Part shown: positions 54,401 through 63,704 of the stretch, in pieces
Layout: each line of letters opens with the position of its first letter
Numbering within the stretch: position 1 is the first letter of the stretch
From: Flavobacteriales bacterium
GTDB lineage: Bacteria > Bacteroidota > Bacteroidia > CAIKAF01
Direction of reading: 5' to 3'
Assembly (NCBI GenBank): GCA_025451235.1
Contig: JANWKT010000017.1
Span: forward strand, 248,001 to 312,000
DNA: 64,000 nucleotides
Position numbers and translations under genes: made by a program
Notes under the pieces: model-generated
Told to the model about the DNA's origin: nothing
Databases searched by the model: none
Seen by the model: only the letters and a program-made list of their open reading frames with translations

Positions 54401-57400
54401 TGTACTTTACAAAACTTAGAATTTAATCAGGTATTGGTGGTGGATGAGAAACGTATTCAAATGTTTCATACCACTTACAATCCAGATTCGAAAAAATATA
54501 CAGTATTCAGCAGATACAGGGAGGATAATTCTCCATGGACCCTGCATGCTTCAGGAAGATTACTGAAAGACACTATTTCAAGGGATATTCCTTCGATCAA
54601 TGTAAAAGACATTAAGAAACGTTGCACTGTTGAAGCGGATGCTCAAGAATTCTATACTTCGTTGGATGCACGTGGTCTCATGTATGGTCCTTGGTTCCAG
54701 GGAGTAAAACAAATCTTTAAGGGAGACAATGAGGTATTGGTGAAGTTGGAAGGGAACGATGCCTTGATCCGCAATGAGGATAACTATTTATTGCATCCTA
54801 CATTATTGGATTCAGGGTTTCAATCCATGGTGGCCATCGTAAGTGATGGAAGCACCAATCCTAATCCTTTTGTTCCCGTAAACATTAAACAGATCATGTT
54901 CTATACCAGTCCTGGTAATGAATGCTGGAGCTATTGCAAAATTACAGAGAGGACAGATAGTTCCATTACCGGCGATTTGATCCTGTTCGATGAAAGCGGA
55001 GAAGTGTTAGTTGCTTTAGAAGGGATTACCTGCCAAGCTATTAACAGTAGCAAAGGAGATGCGGCCGGAGCGATGGATAACTGGTTCTACGAATATCAAT
55101 GGAATGAAGGAGAAGCGTTGAAGGAAACAGATTCTCCAAATTCGGCAGGAAAATATTTGGTTTTTGGTGAATATGATAATTTGGATTTATTGCAAGGACT
55201 CATTGAAAGAGGAATTGATTTTACCATCGTTAGCAAAGGAGAAGGATATTCAGATGATGAAGGATTGCTTACGGTGAATCCAAAGAACGAAGAAGATTAT
55301 CACCGACTATTTGCCGAAGAGTCATATAGCCATATCATGTATACCTGGAGTACCGAGAAGAAGGGCCGTGGTACAGATATTTCTTATGACGATATACTGG
55401 ATCAAACAATGCCGGTGGTTTATATCGCCAAGGCGTTGGCAAAAAACAGACCGAATGATAAAGTAAGGTTGATCGTTATTACTTGTGGATCGCAGGTGGT
55501 ATTGGGCGAAGACAAAGGTGCCTCCTTAGATACCTCAGCCTTTTGGGGATTGAACCATTTGATTGGAAATGAAAACCCCAATGTTACTTGTAAAACCATC
55601 GATTTATTCCAGGATAAGGATGACGGTGAATTTGAACTATTAGCGAGGGAGATCGTGTCGGGGAATAAAGATGAAGATATCGCTATACGCCATAATAAGC
55701 GTTTCATAAGGATTTTAAATACCGTTTCTTTAGGCAGTGCCAGCGGTGAGAAGAAAAAAGTTTCAACAGAAACACCTGTATCTCTTGAGATAGGACAGGT
55801 TGGTCGTTTGGATAGTTTATTTTACGATGAATTTGAGCGCAAAAAAGAACTGGCACCTGATGAGGTCGAGATCCGTAACTATGCGGCTTGTTTGAATTTG
55901 AAGGATGGTCTGAAAGTAATTGGCCAGCTTTCTACCAAAGCCACCAAAGGAAGCTATTATGAAAGCAATATAGGTCACGAAGCCGCCGGTGTTATCACAC
56001 GGGTTGGTTCGAAGGTAAAAGACTTCAAGGTAGGTGAGGAGATCATATTGGCTGCACCAGAGGGTTGTTTAAGATCTTATGTGGTTTCGGTTCCTACTTA
56101 TTATTTACGCAAACCAAAGAACATCAGCTTCGAAGATTCGTTGATGGTGGTTCCTTATATGACCGTATTGTATAGTTTACGGAACAGAGCTCAACTACAG
56201 AAAGGTGAAAAGATCCTTATTCACAATGGTACAGGTGGAGTAGGTTTGGCAGCCATTCAATATGCCCAGTATGTAGGAGCCGAGATTTATACAACTGCTG
56301 GAAGTGAGGAGAAACGTAATTACCTGAAAAAATTAGGAATTAAGAATGTATATGATTCCCGTTCATTGGATTTCGTAAAACAGATCAAGGAAGATACCAA
56401 TGGTTATGGTGTGGATGTGGTGATCAACGCGATTGCCGGAGAAGCCTTATACCAGTCATTTGAATTGTTAGCTTCTTATGGACGATTTGTTGAAATCGGT
56501 AAACGTGATATCACAGAAAATACCGGATTGCCTATGCAGCAATTCAACAATAATATTTCCTTCTTAGGGATCGATGTGGATAGATTGATGATGGAGAGAA
56601 CTGAAGTAGTTCAACAGATCCATAGGGATATTGAGAAATTCTACGAACAAGGAGTGTTTAAGGCGGTCAATACGCATTTATTCGATGCCAAGGATGCAGT
56701 AGAAGCGTTCAATTTTATGCTGCAGTCGAAACATATGGGTAAAGTGGTGATCAATTTTAAAGACCAGCAAGTAGAAGTTCCTGTAAAAACCGAAAAGAAA
56801 GAAATTGATACCAATGCCACCTATTTAATTACAGGAGGTACCGGTGGTTTCGGTTTACAAATTGCGCAATGGTTATCATCAAAAGGGGTGAAGCAATTGG
56901 TTTTGGCAAGTCGTAGTGGAGCTAAAACAGATGAAGCCAAAGACGCTATTAAATTGATCGAAGCAAATGGGACCAAAGTATATGCTGAGCCGGTAGATAT
57001 CACCAATGATAAAGCCGTGGCTGAAGTGGTAGCAAAGATCAAAAAAGATATGCCACCTTTAAAGGGTATTATTCATGGTGCGGTTGTATTAGATGACGGA
57101 TTTATTGTGGATATGAGCCGCGACCGTTTTGTTACCTCTTATAACGCCAAAGTGGGTGGAGTATTGAATGTTCATAAACATACCAAAGATATTCCTCTTG
57201 ACTTCTTTGTTTCTTTCTCTTCTATTTCAGCTTTGATTGGAAATGCGGGACAGGCGAATTATGTTTCCGCCAACACATTCTTAGATCAGTTTGCACATTA
57301 TAGAAAGGCCAATGGAATGCAGGCGACTACGATTAATCTGGGAGTTTTGGGTGAGGTTGGAGTAGCAGCACGTGATGCCAATGTTACAGCGATATTGGAA

Positions 57401-57955
57401 AGTGGTGGTATTTTTGGATTCACAACTGCAGAGGCGCTGGAAGGACTTGGAGTGGTCATTGCGAATACCCCGGTTCAGGTGGGAATGTTTAATGTTGATT
57501 GGGGACGTTGGTCGTCTATCAACTCAAAATCTGCTCAAAGCAGCCGATTTAAAGCTTTAGCTGATGCCAAAGGCAGTGGTAATGGAGTTGGAGGCAAACT
57601 AGCTGAAATATGCGCTGAATTGTCTGTGTTGGCCGAAACGGACCGACTTGCTTATATGGAATCTGCAACCGCTGAGGAAGTAGCCAGGGTACTGAAATTG
57701 TCGGTAGAAAAGATCGATAAGACCCGAGGCATTAATTTTATGGGTGTTGACTCGTTGATAGCTGTAGAATTAGGCAGGGCTTTTCAAACCAGATTCGGAT
57801 TAGAAGTAAGTACTATGGAATTATTAAGCGGTCCTAATGTGACCCAATTGGCCAATGGCTTGCTTGATAAAGCGATTGCAAGCGGAATGTTAAGCGATCT
57901 TGACTCCATGAGTGAAGAAGAGCTGGATGCGCTGCTGGCTGAAGTGAAAGCATAA
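51500..57955 (+). CDS. Stand-alone highly reducing type I polyketide synthase (KS-AT-DH-ER-KR-ACP)
   Basis: The 2151-residue protein is a single full module. KS (about 12-440): Cys188 in DTACSSAL, His323 and His363. AT (about 545-850): Ser638 in GHSVGE; the specificity motif is VAYH (740-743), neither HAFH (malonyl) nor YASH (methylmalonyl). DH (about 920-1190): His938 with Pro947, where the usual Gly of HxxxGxxxxP is Asn942; Asp1104 and Gln1108. About 1200-1420 is probably a structural pseudo-KR; no methyltransferase is seen. ER (about 1430-1745): GTGGVG at 1577. KR (about 1770-1950): GGTGGFG at 1779-1785, Ser1908, Tyr1921, and an LDD motif typical of B-type KRs. ACP: Ser2085 in GVDSL. There is no loading domain and no thioesterase, so release must be in trans. 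It ends SEEELDALLAEVKA. Product unknown, likely a fully or mostly reduced acyl chain made iteratively. Confidence 0.93.
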   Translation: MESMENLTKLNYEPIAVVGMGLRFPGGATNPEEFWRLLAEGTDCIIDVPKDRWDWRRFYDPETDRPGKTHQPQMGFLQKLRVEEFDPLFFGMSPREAAILDPQQRLLLESTWEAFEDAGFQEAKLRGSRTGVFIGGFCLDNKLQQLGALNRDLIGQNTATSSTMVMLSNRISYSFDLRGPSLTIDTACSSALVAAHYACLSIWTGESDMAIAGGVNVMLRPEYPIAMSKGQFLSKHARCKAFDEDAGGYVRGEGAGVVIFKPLSKAMADGDYIYAVVRGTGSNQDGATNGITVPNPEAQEDLIREVYAKAGVEIKDIKYIEAHGTGTKVGDPLELTALDNVLKTAHDKNNKVFVGSVKTNIGHLEAAAGIAGIIKTSLVLNKRHVPPHVHFKKANPKIDFENISLKIPLKLEKFGDEEKLMASINSFGYGGTNGHMVMEQPPLEYLSRFSKNGQYNNREQFLFPVSAKSDVALAGICKKYADFLRNDDISIVDFAYTLAYRRSHHLNRITIVAATKEELIEKLEAYANGELLTAVTFNQVQENNKLVFVYTGMGPQWWAMGREMYAKEPIFKKVIDQCEEIFKKISGWSLLEELMKPEAESRMNETAIAQPGNFFIQAALTEVWKEWGIQPDAVVGHSVGEVPAAYVSGALTLEEGVLVSYHRSRCQQTTAGQGTMLAIGIGEEAAEKIIQENGLQAEISVAAINSFNGVTIAGTKSALTKIGEILTPQNIFNKMLTVEVAYHSYQMEPLKDELLKSLSSVKPKTATIPLYSTVTGTIMNGNEFNNEYWWQNVRQPVRFAKAAQTVVNDGYTVFLEVGPHPVLRTNINECLTAADVKGSIVPSLRRGDPEVVTLMNSLGTMHTLGFEINWKPFTDKGKFQKIPTYAWDKDVYWQESERSVEEKHGVPGHIFMNENARQPFPAWEVEINQFLLPWLHDHQIENMIVVPGAAYVEAGLAIHEKEFGNTACTLQNLEFNQVLVVDEKRIQMFHTTYNPDSKKYTVFSRYREDNSPWTLHASGRLLKDTISRDIPSINVKDIKKRCTVEADAQEFYTSLDARGLMYGPWFQGVKQIFKGDNEVLVKLEGNDALIRNEDNYLLHPTLLDSGFQSMVAIVSDGSTNPNPFVPVNIKQIMFYTSPGNECWSYCKITERTDSSITGDLILFDESGEVLVALEGITCQAINSSKGDAAGAMDNWFYEYQWNEGEALKETDSPNSAGKYLVFGEYDNLDLLQGLIERGIDFTIVSKGEGYSDDEGLLTVNPKNEEDYHRLFAEESYSHIMYTWSTEKKGRGTDISYDDILDQTMPVVYIAKALAKNRPNDKVRLIVITCGSQVVLGEDKGASLDTSAFWGLNHLIGNENPNVTCKTIDLFQDKDDGEFELLAREIVSGNKDEDIAIRHNKRFIRILNTVSLGSASGEKKKVSTETPVSLEIGQVGRLDSLFYDEFERKKELAPDEVEIRNYAACLNLKDGLKVIGQLSTKATKGSYYESNIGHEAAGVITRVGSKVKDFKVGEEIILAAPEGCLRSYVVSVPTYYLRKPKNISFEDSLMVVPYMTVLYSLRNRAQLQKGEKILIHNGTGGVGLAAIQYAQYVGAEIYTTAGSEEKRNYLKKLGIKNVYDSRSLDFVKQIKEDTNGYGVDVVINAIAGEALYQSFELLASYGRFVEIGKRDITENTGLPMQQFNNNISFLGIDVDRLMMERTEVVQQIHRDIEKFYEQGVFKAVNTHLFDAKDAVEAFNFMLQSKHMGKVVINFKDQQVEVPVKTEKKEIDTNATYLITGGTGGFGLQIAQWLSSKGVKQLVLASRSGAKTDEAKDAIKLIEANGTKVYAEPVDITNDKAVAEVVAKIKKDMPPLKGIIHGAVVLDDGFIVDMSRDRFVTSYNAKVGGVLNVHKHTKDIPLDFFVSFSSISALIGNAGQANYVSANTFLDQFAHYRKANGMQATTINLGVLGEVGVAARDANVTAILESGGIFGFTTAEALEGLGVVIANTPVQVGMFNVDWGRWSSINSKSAQSSRFKALADAKGSGNGVGGKLAEICAELSVLAETDRLAYMESATAEEVARVLKLSVEKIDKTRGINFMGVDSLIAVELGRAFQTRFGLEVSTMELLSGPNVTQLANGLLDKAIASGMLSDLDSMSEEELDALLAEVKA

Positions 57956-57977
57956 TATTCGTCTATATTTACATATT

Positions 57978-58010
57978 AAAAAGCCGTTACAAAAAGTAGC
58001 GGCTTTTTTC
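57978..58010 (+). terminator. Intrinsic terminator after the PKS gene
   Basis: AAAAAGCCGTTAC and GTAGCGGCTTTTT arms pair with one G-U around AAAAA, followed by T's. Confidence 0.85.
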
Positions 58011-58099
58011 TTGTCTACCTGTTTTTTATGGCGCCTGATCCAGAGTCCGCTATTTCTTTTTATGAGGCTAAAGCCCCCATTCTTCAAGCAATTTAATAC

Positions 58100-58193
58100 C
58101 CGTTGACTGAAGCCAACGGCAATAGATCAAGAGCATATTGCCATCAAGGCAGAACTGTAGATCAAGTTTATTGCCGTCGACTTAAGTCGACGG
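58100..58193. repeat. REP-like double hairpin element
   Basis: This lies in the 325-base gap between the PKS and a T9SS gene, which has no coding frame. CCGTTGACT-GA-AGCCAACGG (58100-58119) is an imperfect palindrome, and 58174-58193 is a perfect 20-base palindrome built on CCGTCGACTT. Inverted GGCAATA and TATTGCC arms follow the first and precede the second. The paired layout is like a BIME built from REP hairpins. Confidence 0.6.
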
Positions 58194-58230
58194 ACCAAAG
58201 TTTTTAAATAAAAACAAGGGCTTATACAAC

Positions 58231-58263
58231 AAAAAAGGCTGATGAAATTTCATCAGCCTTTTT
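58231..58263 (-). terminator. Intrinsic terminator (palindromic), serves the minus-strand T9SS gene
   Basis: A perfect 22-base palindrome built from GGCTGATGAAA and its complement is flanked by A- and T-runs, so it can work in both directions. Confidence 0.9.
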
Positions 58264-58280
58264 ATAAATAGTTTGATTGA

Positions 58281-60083
58281 TTAATGTTTTACAAACCTCC
58301 GGGTCTGGATACCTTTATCAGTGGTAATGCTTACCAGATAGGTTCCGTTCCTCAATGTTTCAACTCCTATGGAGGCATTGGATCCGTTTACATTGGTCAC
58401 AATTACTTTTCTCCCCGTTAGGTCAACAATTTCTATTTTTTGAATGATGATATCATTCGAAATGGAAATGTTTAATTTATCATGAACAGGATTGGGATAT
58501 ATATTGATCACAGCAGTTACATTCTCTTCAATTCCAGAACAATCTAACACAGTTAAGGAATACGATCCGATCGTATCTGCACAATTACCATAAGTAACAA
58601 TACATTCAAAAGTACCGGTAGTACCTGCATTAATGGTATTAGTGGTTGCACCTCCTACCACGGTATCGTTCCTGATCCATTGATAACTGTCTGCACCACC
58701 CGTAACGGACAAGGCCACGGTAGCTGGACTACAAACGACGGAACTTCCCGTAGGTGTCATTAATGAAGTGGGTACATTCAGAATGGTTGCCGGGACTGCA
58801 GCAGTATCGCTACAACCATTGGCATCCGTGGTCATCATATTATAAGACCCAGCTGCATTCACCCATATCGTATCATTAGTAGCAGACGGGATCATTGACC
58901 CGTTCATCCACCATTGGTTGGTTACTGCACCACCTACTCCTGCCAATTCGATACTGTCTCCAGGATCACATAGATAAGTAGTTCCATTGGGGTTAAGAGT
59001 GACCACTGGTAACGGATTTACGTGTAAACGTCTTCCGAACCATGCAGTATCTGTTGTTGGAGTAATAGCACTATCGATAGGGCTGGAGTATAAGGTATCC
59101 AATGCAATGCGACAGTTATACCACCCGTCCTGATTCGCATAATAAGTCGGAGAATTAGCACCGGGTATATCTACTCCATTCAGCACCCATTGGTATGCAT
59201 GACGGTTAGAAACTCCACTGGTAGCAAAAGCTTCAAACAATGAGCTATCATTGGCACAAATCACCGAGTCACCTGTCCTGTCTACCCATCTGCCTACCAG
59301 GGCTAAACCTCTTAAATCATCAGGGTTTGATCCAAACGCAGCGCCCCATGTGCCGTTGGTAAAAATATGGTTAAAGTTAGAGCTGATATTGGAAATCCTG
59401 ATCCTGTTACCACCCAAATAAACCGCTCCAAAAGTTTCACCATTCGTAGCTCCTATAATGGGGATATTGGTGGCAGTATAAGGGGGAACCGACAATACAC
59501 TTTCAAATACCACGGTTCCGTTACCGCTCCAATGGAAAAATAAATCACTATCGTAATCATAAGCAATGACCTCACCATCTGCACCAGCCCCAAGTGCGGC
59601 AGCCACTACTTTGGTTGCATCATTGTGGTCGATGAGATACATGGTTTCTGGGACAGCAGATCCGTCACCTGTAACTCCAAATAATTGGCCATCTTCACGG
59701 AAGCTAATCGTAGAAAAATTATCACCCAGGTTACCGATTTGAGTACATTGTCCGGTAAGAACATTATACTTTCCCAATACCCTTCCGGAAACTCCGGAAA
59801 CTTTCATAATAATAAAATGCTCTCCAGTATGAGGATGCATGGTTAAGCCTGTCATACCTGTAATGGTAAAACCGGCAAGTGTTGGCCCAATTTTGTATTT
59901 AATACTGTGATCCGAGCTATCCACTCCCCAAAGTGAATCCTGAAATGGTGAAGATCCGAAAATGGGTGGTCTTGACATCCCATATGGATTGGTAACAAAC
60001 TGTGCACAAACAAAAGTTGCGAAACTAAATATGAGTACAAGCGTGGGTAGAGATGTTTTTAATAAGTGTAGAATTTTTTTCAT
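58281..60083 (-). CDS. T9SS-secreted protein with N-terminal propeller-like and Ig-like regions
   Basis: The start is at the ATG at 60083 (600 residues) since MKKILHLLKTSLPTLVLIFSFATFVCAQ is a proper signal peptide; the long frame adds 18 unrelated residues. Residues about 30-270 look like a propeller or YVTN-like repeat region (LTMHPHTGEHFIIM, ISFREDGQLFGVTGDG). About 280-520 are Ig-like modules with paired Cys (ICANDSSLFEA, CDPGDSIELAGVGGAVTNQWWMNG, VVCSPATVALSVTGG). The end is a T9SS type A sorting domain (NIYPNPVHDKLNI). It is a secreted or surface protein; the ligand is unknown. Confidence 0.8.
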   Translation of the reverse strand: MKKILHLLKTSLPTLVLIFSFATFVCAQFVTNPYGMSRPPIFGSSPFQDSLWGVDSSDHSIKYKIGPTLAGFTITGMTGLTMHPHTGEHFIIMKVSGVSGRVLGKYNVLTGQCTQIGNLGDNFSTISFREDGQLFGVTGDGSAVPETMYLIDHNDATKVVAAALGAGADGEVIAYDYDSDLFFHWSGNGTVVFESVLSVPPYTATNIPIIGATNGETFGAVYLGGNRIRISNISSNFNHIFTNGTWGAAFGSNPDDLRGLALVGRWVDRTGDSVICANDSSLFEAFATSGVSNRHAYQWVLNGVDIPGANSPTYYANQDGWYNCRIALDTLYSSPIDSAITPTTDTAWFGRRLHVNPLPVVTLNPNGTTYLCDPGDSIELAGVGGAVTNQWWMNGSMIPSATNDTIWVNAAGSYNMMTTDANGCSDTAAVPATILNVPTSLMTPTGSSVVCSPATVALSVTGGADSYQWIRNDTVVGGATTNTINAGTTGTFECIVTYGNCADTIGSYSLTVLDCSGIEENVTAVINIYPNPVHDKLNISISNDIIIQKIEIVDLTGRKVIVTNVNGSNASIGVETLRNGTYLVSITTDKGIQTRRFVKH

Positions 60084-60285
60084 AAAGATTTTTTTGAGTA
60101 TGATAAAACTGTATTGGTTCATTTTAGTGAATGCCAAAAATAAAGAAAATCACTCCAGAATTCAAGGGCAATTTGCATAGATATCATGGAGTTAGGCATA
60201 ATATGTTAGTAGCCAGTATATTATATTTATAAATCAGACGATTTTTTAACAATCCAATGAAAAGCTATGTTAATGGAAGTCAGTA

Positions 60286-61587
60286 TTATGCAACGATCAC
60301 CAAATGGTACTCTTTTTTCCCTTTTTGGACAAGGATATATTTATTGCTAAGTAGATCTGCCGAAGAGATCTCCGTTTGTTCAGATACTTTATTTTTATTT
60401 ACGCTTACCGCATTGCTCTGTAACTTTCGCTTGGCCTCTCCCTTGGAGGTAAAGATCTGAGTGCTGACAGAAAGAAAATCTATGATATTGATCTTACCTT
60501 CTATGGAAGATTTTGACACCTGGTGTTGGGGAACCCCACTAAAAATATCCAATATTTCTTCCTCAGAAAGTTTCTGTAAACCTTCTGTAGTCCCTTTTCC
60601 AAATAAAATTTCTGATGCTTCCACGGCGGCTAGGAGATCATTTTCAGAATGTACCCTTATCGTGATGTCTTTTGCCAATGCTTTTTGTAAATGCCTGAGA
60701 TGAGGCTCTGCATCATGTTTTGCTTCGAGGGCTTTGATCTCTTCTTCCTTTAATAAAGTAAAGATCCGGATATAATTTTTCACATCCTCATCCGATGCAT
60801 TTAACCAGAATTGATAGAACTGATATGGACTTGTTCTTTTGGGATCCAGCCATAAATTACCACTTTCGGTTTTACCAAATTTAGTTCCGTCGGCTTTCTT
60901 GATCAATGGTGTGGTATAGGCAAAAGCTTCGCCCTGGTCCTTTCTTCGGATCAATTCAGTTCCGGTAACTATATTTCCCCATTGATCGCTTCCGCCCATT
61001 TGCATTTTTATCCCATGATGTTTCCATAAATAATAGAAATCATATCCTTGTACCAGTTGGTAGGTAAATTCAGTAAACGACATTCCTTCCCGGTCTTCCC
61101 CGCTGATCCTGTTCTTTACCGAGTCTTTGGCCATCATATAATTCACCGTTATATGTTTGCCAATATCCCGGATGAAATCCAGGAACGACATATCCTTGAA
61201 CCAATCATAATTATTCACGATCTCGGCAGAGTTCTCACCACAATTAAAATCCAGGAATTTTTCGAGTTGCTTTTGTTGGCAGGCCAGGTTATGATTTAAT
61301 ATTTCTTCGTTGAGTAAATTTCTTTCGGCCGATTTTCCAGAAGGATCTCCTACCATACCGGTTGCCCCTCCCACCAAGGCATATGGCTTATGACCTGCCT
61401 GCTGAAAATGCAGCAAGGTCATTACTTGTACCAGGTTCCCCACCCCCAAAGAGTCGGCGGTTGGATCAAATCCAACATAACCCTTTACCATTTCTTTTTT
61501 CAAAAGACCTTCGGCTCCGGGCATGATGTCTTGTAACATCCGCCTCCATTTCAATTCATCGATGAGGTTATATTTTGGATTCGCCAT
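60286..61587 (-). CDS. tyrS: Tyrosyl-tRNA synthetase
   Basis: From the ATG at 61587 the protein has 433 residues. Motifs: [16 protein letters not shown] at 36-51, where the class I HIGH signature reads GVGN (48-51), so both usual histidines are missing; [34 protein letters not shown] (tyrosine and ATP pocket); KFGKT in [13 protein letters not shown] for KMSKS; and a C-terminal S4 RNA-binding domain (about 365-433). It charges tRNA-Tyr and is probably essential. No second tyrS is visible in the window. The HIGH change is unusual and reported separately. Confidence 0.93.
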   Translation of the reverse strand: MANPKYNLIDELKWRRMLQDIMPGAEGLLKKEMVKGYVGFDPTADSLGVGNLVQVMTLLHFQQAGHKPYALVGGATGMVGDPSGKSAERNLLNEEILNHNLACQQKQLEKFLDFNCGENSAEIVNNYDWFKDMSFLDFIRDIGKHITVNYMMAKDSVKNRISGEDREGMSFTEFTYQLVQGYDFYYLWKHHGIKMQMGGSDQWGNIVTGTELIRRKDQGEAFAYTTPLIKKADGTKFGKTESGNLWLDPKRTSPYQFYQFWLNASDEDVKNYIRIFTLLKEEEIKALEAKHDAEPHLRHLQKALAKDITIRVHSENDLLAAVEASEILFGKGTTEGLQKLSEEEILDIFSGVPQHQVSKSSIEGKINIIDFLSVSTQIFTSKGEAKRKLQSNAVSVNKNKVSEQTEISSADLLSNKYILVQKGKKEYHLVIVA

Positions 61588-61688
61588 AATCAGGTTCAAA
61601 AATAGAAAATAGTATGGCTAAATAAAATAATTGTCCTGATTGGCGTGATTATTGGATTGTGTTTTTCATCATCAGAACTCAATCATAC

Positions 61689-62675
61689 ATGAAAAAGGGA
61701 CTTTTGATATTGATTTTGCTCGTCATTTGTGGCACTACCTTTGCGCAATATCAGATTCAAACTACTGATGGCAGATTCGTACAATGTGATACTGTTGTTT
61801 TTAAAAAGTACGGAGTTGAGTATTTACTATCAAGTGCAACGGATGATTTTAGAGAATACCTACCGCATACCAAAATAGCCCAGATTAACTTTCCAAATGG
61901 GGATATTGAATATATTTCCCGATCACCAAATAAAAGTAACAAGAAGAAAGACCCCAGGGATTTTACCTATTTGAGTCCTCATCATATTTCACTTACCGTT
62001 GGGGCTTCTTTTCCATATTTAAATTATTACTCGGAATACCATGTTCCTAATCCTGAAAATGATCAAGAAGAAGCGGGTTTTGGTATGAACACCAACCTGG
62101 AAATTGGATTCTACCCCGATCAAATGAGGGGATTCGGGCTTGGTTTGATTGGAGGCTATAATTACAATCCAATTAAGAGTAAAGGATTTCTTGATTACAT
62201 TTCTGCTTATGTACCTACAAATGCAGCCAATCTGAGTTGTACAGTGGGTGACTGGCATAATGGCTATTTGATGGGCTGGTTAGGTTATAATTTCGAATTG
62301 GGTGAATGGGACTATGAGAGAACCTCCAGATGGATGCTGGAGGCCCAAATCATGGGAGGTGCATATTTTGTCAATCATCCTACCGCTACGGCTAACTATG
62401 ATACGAATTCTGTACATACCACTTCTGTATTTACCAGTCAGCAGGAATTATTATGTTTGGGAGCACAAGGTGATCTCAGATATTTTCTCAACAGAAAATT
62501 CTCGCTAAAAGCTTCTGCCAGTATAATATGTGCCTGGGGTTCTTTTGATGGGCTTACCAAGAGTGATTATCGAGATGGAAAGCTCATTTACCAATCGGTT
62601 GCCGCAGGAGCTGGTGATACATTCATTACCTGGATCGGAGTTAATCTTGGCATTGCCTATACATTAGGACGATAG
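61689..62675 (+). CDS. Secreted probable outer-membrane beta-barrel protein, unknown
   Basis: The ATG at 61689 gives 328 residues with signal peptide MKKGLLILILLVICGTTFAQ. A short N-terminal domain (about 20-75) contains the strand pair YQIQTTDGRFVQCDTVVFKKYG and IAQINFPNGDIEYI. From about 95 on there are alternating amphipathic strands with many Tyr, Gly and Trp (FGLGLIGGYNYNPI, GYLMGWLGYNFELG), typical of a small porin-like barrel, ending VNLGIAYTLGR. No family is recognised. It is 27 bases before the epimerase gene, so possibly cotranscribed. Confidence 0.6.
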   Translation: MKKGLLILILLVICGTTFAQYQIQTTDGRFVQCDTVVFKKYGVEYLLSSATDDFREYLPHTKIAQINFPNGDIEYISRSPNKSNKKKDPRDFTYLSPHHISLTVGASFPYLNYYSEYHVPNPENDQEEAGFGMNTNLEIGFYPDQMRGFGLGLIGGYNYNPIKSKGFLDYISAYVPTNAANLSCTVGDWHNGYLMGWLGYNFELGEWDYERTSRWMLEAQIMGGAYFVNHPTATANYDTNSVHTTSVFTSQQELLCLGAQGDLRYFLNRKFSLKASASIICAWGSFDGLTKSDYRDGKLIYQSVAAGAGDTFITWIGVNLGIAYTLGR

Positions 62676-62702
62676 TGCTAAATCTTTTTTTACATTTACT
62701 AC

Positions 62703-63704
62703 ATGATTCTTGTTACCGGAGGTAGTGGTTTTTTGGGTGCACATTTGCTTGTACAACTTTCGGCGTTCGATAAAAAAATTATTGCATCCAAAAGAGTTAC
62801 CACAAATCTAGCATATGTAAAAAAAGTATTTGAATTGGAAGGTGCAGCAGATCGTTACTCTTTGGTGGAATGGAAGAACATCGATTTTTTTGACACGTAT
62901 GATATTGAAGATGCTTTAACAGGTATTGACCAGATCTATCATTGTGCTTCGGAGGTTTCATTTAATCCGAAACACCATCGACGAATGATTGAAAACAATG
63001 TAACCATAACTGGGAATCTTGCCAATGCTGCCTTGTTTTGTGGAGTAAAAAAATTCATGCATGTAAGCAGTATAGCTGCGCTGGGAAGGTCGGCCCAGGA
63101 AGAGATCATTGATGAGACCCGGATTTGGAAGACAGATCCTGTGAACAGCCAGTATGGACTTAGCAAATACAAAAGCGAAATGGAAGTATGGCGTGCCCAC
63201 GAAGAGGGCTTACCTGTGATCATTGTAAACCCCGCGGTTATTATGGGTTATTGCCCATGGAATGAAGGGACAGGAAAAATGTTTGAACGGGTGGATAGTG
63301 GAATGAAATATTTTACCGATGGGTATACAGGATGGGTGGATGTAAAGGATGTAGCGGCTTGTATGATCCAACTCATGCAAAAAGAAATCAATGGAGAACG
63401 TTACATCATAAGTAGTGAAACCATGGGATTTAAGAACGTATTTGAAATGATTGCGGAGGAGTTAAACAAACCCAAAGCCCAAAAGCAAGCCAATCTTTCC
63501 TTAGCGAAATGGCTGGTGGTGGCTGAAAAATGGAGATGTAAAATAACCGGCAAAACACCTTTGATCACAAAGGAAACTTTGCGCAATGCAACCCTTCAAT
63601 GCAACTATGTAAACGATAAAATAAAAAAGGAAATAGGTTTTGTTTTTAAACCTATTGTCACTACCGTTCAGGAAACGGCTCGTTTATACAAGGCCGAGCA
63701 TTAA
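62703..63704 (+). CDS. NAD-dependent epimerase/dehydratase-family (extended SDR) protein
   Basis: The 333-residue protein has the extended SDR fold: VTGGSGFLGAHLL (about 4-16), QIYHCASEVSFNPK (about 79), VSSIAALG (about 121) and YGLSKYKSE (about 152), where Tyr and Lys form the catalytic pair. The sequence resembles 3-beta-HSD and dihydroflavonol-reductase-like members rather than sugar epimerases, so the substrate may be a ketone or aldehyde of a lipid or terpenoid. It overlaps the convergent partial gene at the edge by four bases. Confidence 0.82.
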   Translation: MILVTGGSGFLGAHLLVQLSAFDKKIIASKRVTTNLAYVKKVFELEGAADRYSLVEWKNIDFFDTYDIEDALTGIDQIYHCASEVSFNPKHHRRMIENNVTITGNLANAALFCGVKKFMHVSSIAALGRSAQEEIIDETRIWKTDPVNSQYGLSKYKSEMEVWRAHEEGLPVIIVNPAVIMGYCPWNEGTGKMFERVDSGMKYFTDGYTGWVDVKDVAACMIQLMQKEINGERYIISSETMGFKNVFEMIAEELNKPKAQKQANLSLAKWLVVAEKWRCKITGKTPLITKETLRNATLQCNYVNDKIKKEIGFVFKPIVTTVQETARLYKAEH

